Assembly: GCA_027574665.1 (NCBI GenBank)
Contig: CM050648.1
Span: 134,416,175-134,480,174 of the forward strand
Source: Rhynochetos jubatus
Taxonomy: Eukaryota; Chordata; Aves; Eurypygiformes; Rhynochetidae
Reading direction: 5' to 3'
DNA: 64,000 nt
Shown here: piece by piece, positions 11,090 through 19,899 of the stretch
Layout of the letters: each line of letters starts with the position of its first letter
Numbering within the stretch: position 1 is the stretch's first letter
Position numbers and translations under genes: made by a program
Notes under the pieces: model-generated
What the model was told of the DNA's origin: nothing
Seen by the model: only the letters and a program-made list of their open reading frames with translations
Databases searched by the model: none

Positions 11090-12480
11090 GATCCGCCGCG
11101 GCTCAAGGCTCAGCCCCGGGCTGGCTCCGTGCGCGCCGCCGCCCCCCCCCCCCCCCCCCCCCTCCCCCGCAGCACAGCAACTTGCGGACCCGTCTTGGAG
11201 ATGGGGGGGGGGGAGGTCTGACCGGCCTTCCCGTTGGGGAGCGGGGCTCCATCCCGGCCTCCGCCCCCCCCAAACCTCCCCCCTGGCTTTTGTACCAGCC
11301 CCCCCCCGCCCGGAGTCCAGCGCTTTAGGAAGGAAAAACACTCCCGCCACCCCCCAACCCCCCCCCCCCGCCCCGATGGCGGCGGAACAGCGGGGAGCGT
11401 TGGGGGTCCCTGGTCCCGGGAGGCACCCCCTCCTCCGCTCACCACTTCCCCCCCCCCCCGCGGCACAAGCCCCGCGGGGACGGGGGCGGCGGAGCGGAGC
11501 GGCCCGGCGCGGGGACCTGCCCCCGACTCTGCCTGCGGGCGCTCGCCCCTCTCCGGGGCTTTAGGGGAGGGAACGGGGAAGAGGGGGGATGCTGGAGCTG
11601 AAGGGGGGCGCCTCCCCCCCTCCCCCGCTTTATCTTTTCCTTCTCTATTTTTTTTTCGGGGTGGGGGGTGGTGTAATGTGTGTGTTTTCATTTCACAATG
11701 GGAGCCTCGGAAAGGGTAGCCCCCGCTCCTGCCCCGGCACCGAACCGGTGCCGCTGCCCGGCCCGCATTTCGTGCCCTCCAGCCCCGTCCCCGGCTCGGC
11801 TCTCCCCGCGCCCCCCTCCCCCCCCCCGCGCCGCAGCCAGACACCCCCGCCCGCCCTCGGCCCCCTCTGCAGCCCCTGCCTCTAGCCCCAGCGAGCTGAG
11901 CCTGCCTTCCCCCCGGCTCCGGAGGAGAGTTCTCTCCCCCCGCCGGCGGCGCACCTGGGGCGGGCAGGGTGCAGCCTGCCCATCTACCTGCCCCGCATCC
12001 CCGAGCCAGGGGCCTCGGCTCCCGCCGCTGCCGGCCCGCACTGCCCCGTCCGTCCCACAGCTTCCATGTGCTTCCCGCTAAGCCCCCCCGCTCCGGCCAC
12101 TCCGCTTCTCCCCCTCTCTCAGCCCACCTTGATCCGCCCAACCCCCCCGACCCGGTTGTCACGGCAAGGCAAGGCGCTCGGCCAACTTTTCCCACCGCTC
12201 CGCTCTGCCCCCGGAACCGGGAAGGAGGAGAGAGGGGGCCGGGGGCGAGCGGCGGAGCCCCGGCCGGGTGGCTCGGGCAGGCCCGGTCCGGCCCGGAACG
12301 GCGCGTCTCGCTCCGCCGCCCCCCGCACGCGCACCCGCGCCCCGGGGGAGCCCCGCGCCGCGCTCTCCCCCGCCGGCAGCGCCTTCCCCGCTCCCCGCCG
12401 CCTGCCTGCCCGCCTCACCTCCGCACCGCTGCAAACGCAGAGCAAACTTCGGGCTTCTCCCCCCCCTCCACCCCCAGCCC
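11090..12480. promoter_or_regulatory. CpG island, central part
   Basis: Very GC-rich and CpG-dense, with cytosine runs (for example 11142-11162) and an ATGGCGGC YY1-type core at 11376-11383. It has no TATA box. Open frames of up to 361 codons run through it on both strands, but their proline/arginine/glycine/alanine-biased translations are the by-product of composition. This is the strongest promoter-like segment in the window. Confidence 0.8.
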
Positions 12481-12560
12481 ATCCCCCCTAGCCACACACC
12501 CCCCTCCCCTCTTTAATTCCCTTCTCCTCTCCCTCTCTCTGAAGTCATTTACCAGCTTTG
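12420..12560 (-). other. Candidate non-coding first exon of a leftward transcript
   Basis: The minus strand ends with GGTGCGGAG/GTGAGG at 12419/12418, a good donor at the edge of the CpG island. The 5' limit is a guess. A second, weaker minus donor, CACAC/GTAAGT, lies at 12661/12660. No initiator ATG with a recognisable peptide precedes either, so I read them as untranslated exons. With the plus-strand donor at 14565 they suggest divergent transcription from about 12.5-14.5 kb. Confidence 0.25.
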
Positions 12561-12784
12561 GTTGCTCCTGGAGTCTCCCCCCCCACCCCCCAACCGCTTC
12601 CTCCCCTTCCCTAATTTTGATCCACGATTTCGGCTCGGTCTGGTTCCAGTTCAAACTTACGTGTGATAATCTCTCTTTGTGACAAGTGCTGCGGGTTTCC
12701 CTGCTTGCGACGGGGACATTGCCCTGGCATTTACACTGGCATCGCCTGGAGAGCTGCACTGGTTTGGGGGGATGTGTTGGGGGC

Positions 12785-12912
12785 CGATCCTCCTCCTCCT
12801 CTTTTTTTTTTTTCCTCTTTCTTCTTCTTCTTCTTTACCGAGTTCTTCTTCTTCTTTAACCGAGTTCTTCTTCTTTCAAAAAAAAAAAAAAAAAGGAAAA
12901 AGGAAAAAAAAA
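12785..12912. repeat. Composite low-complexity repeat (TCC, poly-T, CTT, poly-A)
   Basis: A TCC triplet run leads into poly-T, then two imperfect 21-22 base units made of CTT triplets closed by TTTACCGAG or TTTAACCGAG, then a partial third unit, then poly-A. The repeated non-repeat cassette CCGAG inside the CTT array shows that the larger unit, not only the triplet, was duplicated. Confidence 0.8.
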
Positions 12913-13532
12913 AGGCTCCTTTTTGTTGCTGCTGTGGTGCACTGGATGGGATCCCCTCTCAATTAAAAATCATCATCATCATCAGGAAAAGCTCTTTCTC
13001 GCTTTTTTCTCTCTCTCTCTCTTTCACACACTCTGTCTTTTCTCCACTGCTTCTGCCACTTGGACTTCCAGATCTCTTCTTGAACTTAGGAGGATATGCA
13101 CGCCAGTGACACTTTTCTCTCTCCCTCTTTCCAGGGTTCTTGGCAAATTGGCAAGTGCGCTTTTCCACCAGGAGGGGTAAAAAAGAAGAAAAAATTTAAA
13201 AAAAATTTAAAAAGCAAAAAAATGCAGCAATAGTTAAAAAAAAGTACTGGAATTGGGATTGCCCCAACCACAAAAAATTGCCAAAAAAAAAAAAATTGTT
13301 TTTCAGAGACTGACCCCTTGCTGGGTAGCTATAGAGAGAGATTTTTTTTTTGAAAAGGGGTAGCCAAAACTGTGTCTCCTCTTTCCCAGTTCAAGTGGCA
13401 CTGCTTTGCCCTGGTGCTTTTGGATTGCCAGTGCTCCTGCACCACTTTGCACTCTTCCCCCCTCGCCTGGCACTGGGACCTGGAAGGAAGGAAGCCCCCC
13501 AGTGCAGCTGGGCTGGTGCTGGCTATTACTAT

Positions 13533-13559
13533 TATATATTGCAATGTGAAGATGGCGGA
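13533..13559 (+). promoter_or_regulatory. Possible core promoter: TATA-like box plus YY1 element
   Basis: TATATATT at about 13533-13540 is followed at 13549-13559 by AAGATGGCGGA, which matches the YY1 consensus. YY1 sites in this orientation often sit at or just after start sites of broad promoters. The combination lies between two CpG-rich blocks. No transcript start can be proved from sequence. Confidence 0.3.
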
Positions 13560-13739
13560 GTCCTGGTTCTCTGGGAGCGCTCTGTCTCTCTATGGCTGGG
13601 GCTGCCTCTGTACAATGGGATAAAATTCAAGTTCAAGTGCGGACGTGACGTTTAATCTGCACTAGAGACAAAAAGACCCAGAGAGTAGGAGCACTGGGGG
13701 CGACTAGCGGTGGCTTTTTAACATTGTACCCTGCGAGAG

Positions 13740-14260
13740 AACAAGAAACGCCACTCGCACACACCGCACACACCCGCACTCGCGCACACACCCGCACACA
13801 CCATCGCACACGCGGGGCTGGGGACCCGCTCCGGGCTTTGTGCAGCGCTGCCTTCTCGGGTACGCGGAGTGCCGGCAGCCACCGAAAACGGGCAGCGGGG
13901 TGCTGTTGGGGGGGTGAGGGGGTTGGGTAAACCCGCATCCTCACGCACGGCCAAACTTCCCCGAGCCCGGCGCCGGCCGCAGCGGGGGGCGGCTCTGGGG
14001 GAGGGGGCGGCTGGCGGGGGCCGCGCCGAGCTCCGCGGGCGGGAGGCTGCGGCGCGCTGCCCCGCCGGTGCCGCCGCCCCGCCGTTCCTCATCGTGGCGG
14101 CCGGGCTCCGCCGGCCGGGCTCGGCGCTGGGTCGTGCTGCCCGCCGTCCGTGCCCGGGAGCGGCGGCTCCCGAGGACTTCTCGGGCTGCGCTTCCCTCCA
14201 GGCAGCTCCTCGGCGGCGAGCGCGTTCCCCCTGCGCTTCTTTCGAACAGTTTTACAACAA
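13740..14260. promoter_or_regulatory. CpG island, right-central part
   Basis: CpG-dense sequence that begins with a CACACG/CACACC repeat (13752-13813) and continues with GGCGGC-rich DNA up to about 14260. It lies just upstream of the plus-strand donor at 14565, so it is the natural promoter for a rightward transcript. Confidence 0.75.
13752..13813. repeat. CA-rich imperfect microsatellite
   Basis: Imperfect CACACC/CGCACA units across about 60 bases, with alternating purine-pyrimidine character that could favour Z-DNA. Confidence 0.75.
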
Positions 14261-14449
14261 CACAAATATCTGTGTGGGCTGGGGAGAGGTGGTTTGGGTT
14301 TTTTTTTTTTTTTTCCTCCCTCCTCTCTCCCTACCCGAAGTGTGATGGTAGCGGGACACGCGCGCACACACTCCCGCTCCGCACACGCATACACGCTCCG
14401 ACCTTCTTCTCCCACCCCCCCACCCCCCTCCCACCATCCCCCTTCACTT

Positions 14450-14565
14450 AAAATCCCGGCAGAGAGGATTTTCCTTGGAGGAATTAAGTCTCGACCAGGA
14501 ATCGAGAGACGCCGCGTTCCCAGGGACCGCATCTCGGTGCGCTTTCCCTCCTCTTTTACACGCAG
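14450..14565 (+). other. Candidate non-coding first exon of a rightward transcript
   Basis: The segment ends in TTACACGCAG/GTAAATG, a good donor, within CpG-rich promoter sequence. A good acceptor (pyrimidine tract ending TCTCCCCAG) follows at 14699/14700, which would make a short 134-base intron; splicing to a more distant exon such as 18409 is equally possible. The 5' end is unknown and there is no convincing start codon. Confidence 0.3.
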
Positions 14566-14728
14566 GTAAATGCCCACAACTGCGTGCGCTTCCAACTTGG
14601 GAGATTCTTGGAAACCAACTTTTTCCTCTCTACCTCCGCCCTCCCAGCACATCTCCTGACATTATTTTTTTCCTCTCTCTCTCTCTCTTTTCTCCCCAGA
14701 CAAGGAAACCGCTCGGTGCAAACAGCTT

Positions 14729-14752
14729 TTCAGCACCAGGTCTGGACAGGGC
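14729..14752 (+). promoter_or_regulatory. RE1/NRSE-like element with non-standard spacing
   Basis: The left half TTCAGCACC (14729-14737) is an exact match to the REST consensus left half. The right half GGACAGGGC (14744-14752) matches the right half. They are separated by six bases instead of the canonical two. REST is known to bind some expanded-spacing sites, although the commonly reported expansions are larger. If functional, it would mark the neighbouring gene as neuronally restricted. Confidence 0.4.
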
Positions 14753-14921
14753 GAGGGGAATGGGGAGAGGGGGAGGGCTGGGGGCTCGGAGGCAGATGGA
14801 GCAGAAACCCAAGACACCCAGCCTCCACCCGGAGCTCGCAGGGAGAGCCGCTCTGCAGTCGTGTCACTTACGTTCCACGTTAAATGAATATTTTTTTGGT
14901 ATTAAATCGCATGAGAGCCTT

Positions 14922-14945
14922 GGGGGGGGGGGGGGGGGGGGGGGG
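14922..14945. repeat. Poly-G tract
   Basis: About 24 consecutive guanines. It is a potential G-quadruplex and a likely site of length error. A minus-strand donor-like motif GGAAC/GTAAGTG lies nearby at 14872/14871. Confidence 0.9.
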
Positions 14946-15029
14946 CGACCAGAATTCATCTCGGTGCCCTTAATCAGCTTTGAGTAGAATTTGGCTAAAC
15001 AGCATCGCTCTCGCCTCCTCCAGCAAATC

Positions 15030-15990
15030 TGCCTTTTCCTCCCCACACCCGCCCGCCCGCTCACAGTTCGCATTTCGGTGCTGCCAGCCCCCGGCCCCCC
15101 GGAGGCCGGCCCGACGGCACGCCGAGGGCCGCCGCTCCAAGCCCCCCCCCTCACCCCCAGCTCCCAGGCCGGACAGTGGGCGCCGGGTCAGCCTCGCAGA
15201 GCCCTGCTCTGCCCCGGCTCAGCCCCCCGCCTCTGTTAACGCCCGGCAAACCCGTAAAGGACATTTAACGGCGCTTAAGCTGTTTAGATTCTCTGTCGTG
15301 CGTGGTTTGGTTTGTTTTGAGGGGTCCTACAAGGAAAAAGCAGGGCGGTGATGGCAGGGGCTCGGCGCCGCCGGGCAGGGAAGGGACGGGAGCTGGGCCC
15401 CGGACCCACGGGGCTGCCCCCGGGGCCAGCCCTGCGGGGCGGCGTTGTCCGAGCCTGCGGGGCCGGGATGCGACACCCTCGCATGGTTGGGGGGCGGAGG
15501 GAAGGGGGTCCTCTCCGCTGAAGGGGGCCCGGGCGGGTCAGCGGGGATGGAGGATGCCCTGGCTCCTCTCCCCGCCTTGATCCCTGCTCTCCTCCCGGCG
15601 AGAGGCTTTGTGCGGCCGTGCCTGCCGTGCACAGCGCCGCCCGGCCCGGGGGCCACGCCGCGGGGCTGCGGCCGCGGTCACAGCGCGGGGGGGACGGAGT
15701 GGGGGGTGGAGGGGTGCCGCTTTTCACCCTCGGAGGGGTGCAAAGTCCGGCTCGCAGCGGCTGCGGCCGTTTCTCAGAGAGCTGCAGGAAGCGCAGCTTA
15801 TCGGGAAGTTCCTGGGCATCATCTGTTGATTAACCAGTGTCTTCCAGTGGGCACCGAGCGCAGGCGATAAGGGCCGGCAATGATTGACCAGGCGGGCGCC
15901 CCGGCTGCCTGGGGCGGCGAGGCCGCGGGAGCCCCCTCCCACCCGCATCGCCTCGCCGGCTGCGGGCAGGGCCGCGGGCGTGAGCCCCCA
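15030..15990. promoter_or_regulatory. CpG island, right part
   Basis: GC-rich, CpG-dense sequence with open but compositionally biased frames on both strands. It holds SP/KLF-type GGGCGG strings. No splice donor or start codon context stands out. It extends the CpG domain rightward, as seen at developmental-regulator loci. Confidence 0.7.
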
Positions 15991-16229
15991 GCCTGCCGCC
16001 TCCTCCTCCGAAAATACATCCCAATAGGAGGAAAAAAAAAAATAAATTCCGAAGTGATTTCTCAGTCTCCTCTTTCCTCCCCTGTCTGGCACTTGTGATC
16101 ATTAGCACTGAAAGCTGTTAATGTCTTGTCTCACAGCTCCCCCTTTAGTCTCTCTGCTCTCCCTGTCTCGCGTTCAAAGCCAGATCAATAGCAGGCTCTT
16201 TCTAACCTTGACCTATCCCTCGACCCGCC

Positions 16230-16510
16230 TCCATCTGCAGCTGGCCCCGCGCTGGTGTGTGTGCCCCCCGCCCCCCCCCCCCCCGCCGCAGCCGGTGACA
16301 GCAGCCCCGCAAGCGGGGCCGGGGTCCCCGGGGGCTGCCCCGGGCGGCGGCGGCGGCCCCCGACATCGCCCCGCTTTGTCCCGGGCTGAGCGGCCGTGCC
16401 GGGACCCCGCCGCCGGGAAAGGGGCCCTGTGCCCCCCCGAACTGGGGCTACGGCACATCGCCGGCCTCCCGCCACCGTCCTGCGGAGCTGGGGCCGCAGC
16501 TCCCCATAAC
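16230..16510. promoter_or_regulatory. CpG island, right edge
   Basis: The last CpG-dense patch of the domain, containing a C run near 16270-16283 and GGCGGCGGCGG-type sequence. It ends abruptly at a CAA-rich stretch (about 16506-16545). Right of this point the base composition becomes AT-rich and CpGs become rare. Confidence 0.65.
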
Positions 16511-16979
16511 AACAACAACAACACCCCTGAAACAACAACAAAAAAAACCCCGACAACAAACAAAACCCCCCACCAAAAAATCGCCCAAAGAAAGAAAAAC
16601 CAGGGAAAACGGGGGCATAACATGCAAGAAGAGAGGAAGCATTTCACGAGCTTTAAAGGTGCTATAGTCCCTTGTTTGGAATTAGGGTGAAAAATGCACT
16701 CTCTTGCACAAAATAACTTGCATCAAGGTAATCATCTTTTCTGTCTTCTTTATAATATACCAGGGATTTGAGGAGTTCTCATCTAGAAACACCATCCTTA
16801 TCATAGGGAAAAAGAAGCTAATAAGATGTTAAATATTCCATTTTACCCTATATTCCACAAGGCATGCTGAGTCAAGAACTCTCCGTGCACACATGTTCAG
16901 CTTCTGGGTTTCTCTTTCTTTTCTTTCCTTTTTTTTTTTTTTTCCTTTTTCTTTTTAAAATTGTTCAATGTCTTTAGCT

Positions 16980-17130
16980 AAAATTTGACACGGATAGAGA
17001 TACATAAATAACAGTGGGTTCAGCGTAAAGAGGAAGTCCCAATATCCTCACGGAGGATAAGCTTGATGTGTCACTTGGACACATTTCGAATGCATTTCCA
17101 CTTTCTCCCCATTTGCTCAAATAACTTTTC
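16980..17130. promoter_or_regulatory. Candidate conserved element with short hairpins
   Basis: It contains a perfect 7-base inverted repeat TATCCTC/GAGGATA with a 3-base loop (17043-17059) and a 6-base one TGTGTC/GACACA with a 5-base spacer (17067-17083). Several CpGs survive in an AT-rich context. It could be a nuclear-receptor or paired-site enhancer, but nothing fixes its function. Confidence 0.3.
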
Positions 17131-17394
17131 AGTGGAAGAAAAATTGGAGCTGCAGATTCTGTGTGATGTGATTTTGGTTTCTTCCCAGCCTTTAGTGAGA
17201 AAGCTCATGCTAAGTTAGAAGTAAATTGTTTTTGATACAGATCTGGGAGTTGGGGCGGGGTGGGGGTTGGGGGGGAAGAAGAGAGGGAAGGAAGGAGGTT
17301 TGAGACAATCTTGACATAAATGAGGCTGCTGTCCTCATTCTCTTTGAATCTTTAAATGTTGCTGCTCGGGAAGGGGAAAAAAAAAAAAAGAATA

Positions 17395-17560
17395 AACACG
17401 GGGCGTTGATGTGATCGGCTTAGTTAGCCGCTCCACCTTGTGAAAAGACACAGAAACACAGGATCTAACCAGATCATATTTACATACATATTAATAAAGC
17501 TCCCGAGGTGGCAGTTCAGCCTTCACATACAGTGCAAGGATCTCTGTGAGTTCTCATTTT
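17395..17560. promoter_or_regulatory. Candidate conserved non-coding element
   Basis: Isolated CpGs (GGGCGTTG, GATCGG, AGCCGC, CCCGAGG) sit in AT-rich sequence including CATATTAATAAAG. This suggests selection against CpG loss. No specific binding site dominates. Confidence 0.25.
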
Positions 17561-18408
17561 AGACCCATAAAAAAAGATAAAAAGAGGTCTTTTGGGCTTC
17601 CCTGAATATTTTTCTGTGGTGGTTTTATATCATTTCTGAAAATTACATAGTTAAGTGGCATCAAATTTCTGGGTGATATAATAACTCAAAATGTGTAATT
17701 TTTTTGTATCAAATCACTTTGCAGCCATAAACAGAGCTTCAGAACCTCAATCAGAGGAATGATTTGGTGGGGTTTTTCATTTATGGCAAACAGTAAAATT
17801 GTTCTTGTTATCTATTCAAATATATATAAATTGCAACATTTATTCACTTGATTTTCTTTTCCATGACACTGGTATATTTGAGGGTGCAGTGAAGTGAAGG
17901 CATAAGAGGATAACGTATTATCCCCTGCCACATTCCCAAGACTTGTTGGAGAGAGGCAAAACCAATGCAGATTTTGCTGTGTTTTCAAGACATTTGTCGT
18001 CCCCTTATTTTTGGTGGCTGTCGCTTGCCGATGTTTCCAGAGGTGAATTTAGAAAATGACATTTTCTCAACGTTTACATTCTAAACCTTCGCTGGAGTCC
18101 CCTGCTCATTCAATGATCCTTGTTTTGTTTGTTTGGTTTTTTTTTTTTCCCTACAGAATCCATCATTTTTCCAGCTCTTTCCAAGTGTTAAATGTTCTGG
18201 ATAACAGTCCAAATGCTGGGGCCCAGCTTTCTCCCACACCTTTTTTCAATTACAATAGACAAATTCAAAACAATATCTCTCCCCACTTAAATAATATATA
18301 TATCTAAAAATCATGGAACCAGCAAGCAAGAGTAGACGAAAAGCACTGATTTTTTTCTTTTTTTTCAATTGGATAAAAGCAGGATTGAGCCCCGTTTTCC
18401 TTCTTCAG

Positions 18409-18684
18409 TTTAAAAGGTGCACTCCTAAAGGCAAAACTTGGGCTGTTCAAGCTTCATGCTTTCTGACAGTAGAGTTTCAGTTGTGTCCACACCAAAATCA
18501 CTTACAGGACCTTCAGGGACTACAGCAAGACCAAGACCTGCCCCTAGACTTGCAACTTCAGGGTCTCTCTCTAAGTCAGATAACAATTCTCTCCTGCACC
18601 TTCTCTCATCCTGCAAAGGACCACCTGCATCTGCACATGCTGACAGGCAAAGGTAGAGGGGAACACGCTTTGCAAGCATCCAAG
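18409..18684 (+). other. Candidate exon of a rightward transcript (lncRNA or 5' UTR)
   Basis: A strong acceptor (GTTTTCCTTCTTCAG) and a near-perfect donor (CATCCAAG/GTAAGTAAG) bracket 276 bases, exactly 92 codons. One plus frame is open right through, but its translation is rich in Q, L, H and D with no recognisable domain. A second plus frame stops near the 3' end, and a minus frame is also open, so openness is not evidence of coding. Its place 4 kb downstream of the plus donor at 14565 fits a second exon of the same transcript. Confidence 0.3.
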
Positions 18685-19875
18685 GTAAGTAAGAGTCAAG
18701 CATCCCATCTGCTATATACGCTCCATCCCACTACGAATGCCATTTGGGCATCCCATAACACCCGGGTTAGGACTGTTATTTACCAAAACCGAAAAAAATT
18801 GAAGGAAGATGGGCAAAATCCACTGTTGCTGGGGAGGCTTTTTTAAAAAAAAAAACGTTGGCACATATTCCCTAATGAATTCAATCCAAGGATTGTTTGT
18901 GTCTTTGGAAAACAAATGCCATCGTTGCTTGGTGCAATAAGCTGAGTTTTGTGAACCAGCACAAGTTTGGCTGTAAAAAAAACAACAACAAAAAACCCCT
19001 GAAAAATGCCTAGAATTTGAGGGATATTTTCATCTGAAGAGGTGCTTTTAAAACTTTCTCCATTATGGAAAGGCATACCACTGTTTCTCTGTAGACGTTT
19101 ATGTGGAACTCCATTTGCACATGGAGGGGACAAAGAACCCTTCCTCCATAGGTGCTCCTCAGAACTTGTGCAGCCTGAAATTTGGGACCTACAGAGCTCT
19201 CCGCTGCTTTCAAGTGCAAGTTTCAACCAATTTCGTCCCTTTCTCTTCTCAGATGATTTTAAGAGGATTTGAAATCTCTGGATTGTTTAAAATAACAAAG
19301 GCCTCTAAGCTCTGAACGTGGCAATGAAATCTTCAGCCTGAACTCATGACAGAAACATTCCAGCTGGTTTCTTGTGAATCATGAAAATCCGAAACTGAAC
19401 ATCAGAAGAGAACGGCACCTCATTCATTCATTCTTGTTCTTGATTCTTCTATGTTCCTCCTACTTTATTTTATTTAAATAGAGTATATCCATAGTAACCT
19501 ATTATCAATTTTATTATTTTCATGTTTTTAACCTGGGCAACAGAACTCAGACGGGGAAATTCATCAGTTTCTGGATTCAGTACCAGCCTCTGCAGTTTCA
19601 TTATTCCTGTTGACAATTACAGAAAGGAGAAGTGCAGATGCCTGGCCTGGGAGTGCTTGTGTATTGCACCCAAATTACACATTCCTGTTCATAAAGAGTG
19701 GAGCAAAGTATGAATGTGAACGTCATTGCTCGTGTCTCAGGCAACTACTCACATCTTAATTGAAAATGATCAAATAACAGCATTCCCTTCGACAAACAAA
19801 TGACAATGTATTGCCACGCTCAGTGAAGATGCTTGAGCTGAAAAGCCGGGGCAACAGCCGTAACACGCTGGAGCA

Positions 19876-19899
19876 CACGCGTGTGTGCACACACGCGTG
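19876..19899. repeat. Perfect 24-base palindrome, alternating purine-pyrimidine
   Basis: The two halves, CACGCGTGTGTG and its reverse complement, abut with no spacer. The alternation of purine and pyrimidine continues over 19874-19900 (27 bases). The sequence could adopt Z-DNA or a small cruciform and may be polymorphic in length. Confidence 0.9.

Larger units (their letters stand above)
16520..18300. other. AT-rich non-coding flank right of the CpG domain
   Basis: No exon is supported. Two segments (16980-17130 and 17395-17560) keep isolated CpGs in otherwise AT-rich sequence and may be conserved. A G-rich patch at about 17250-17275 and homopolymer runs near 16930-16943 and 17379-17391 are simple sequence. 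No transposons are recognised. Confidence 0.45.

Noticed and set aside
11110-12195. 361-codon open frame on the minus strand
   Set aside because: It runs through CpG-island sequence with long C runs. The translation is almost entirely G, R, A, P and S with no domain, and overlapping frames on the other strand are open too, so it is compositional.
12159-12682. Overlapping proline- and arginine-rich frames on both strands
   Set aside because: All six frames are lengthened by GC-rich composition and none has family features.
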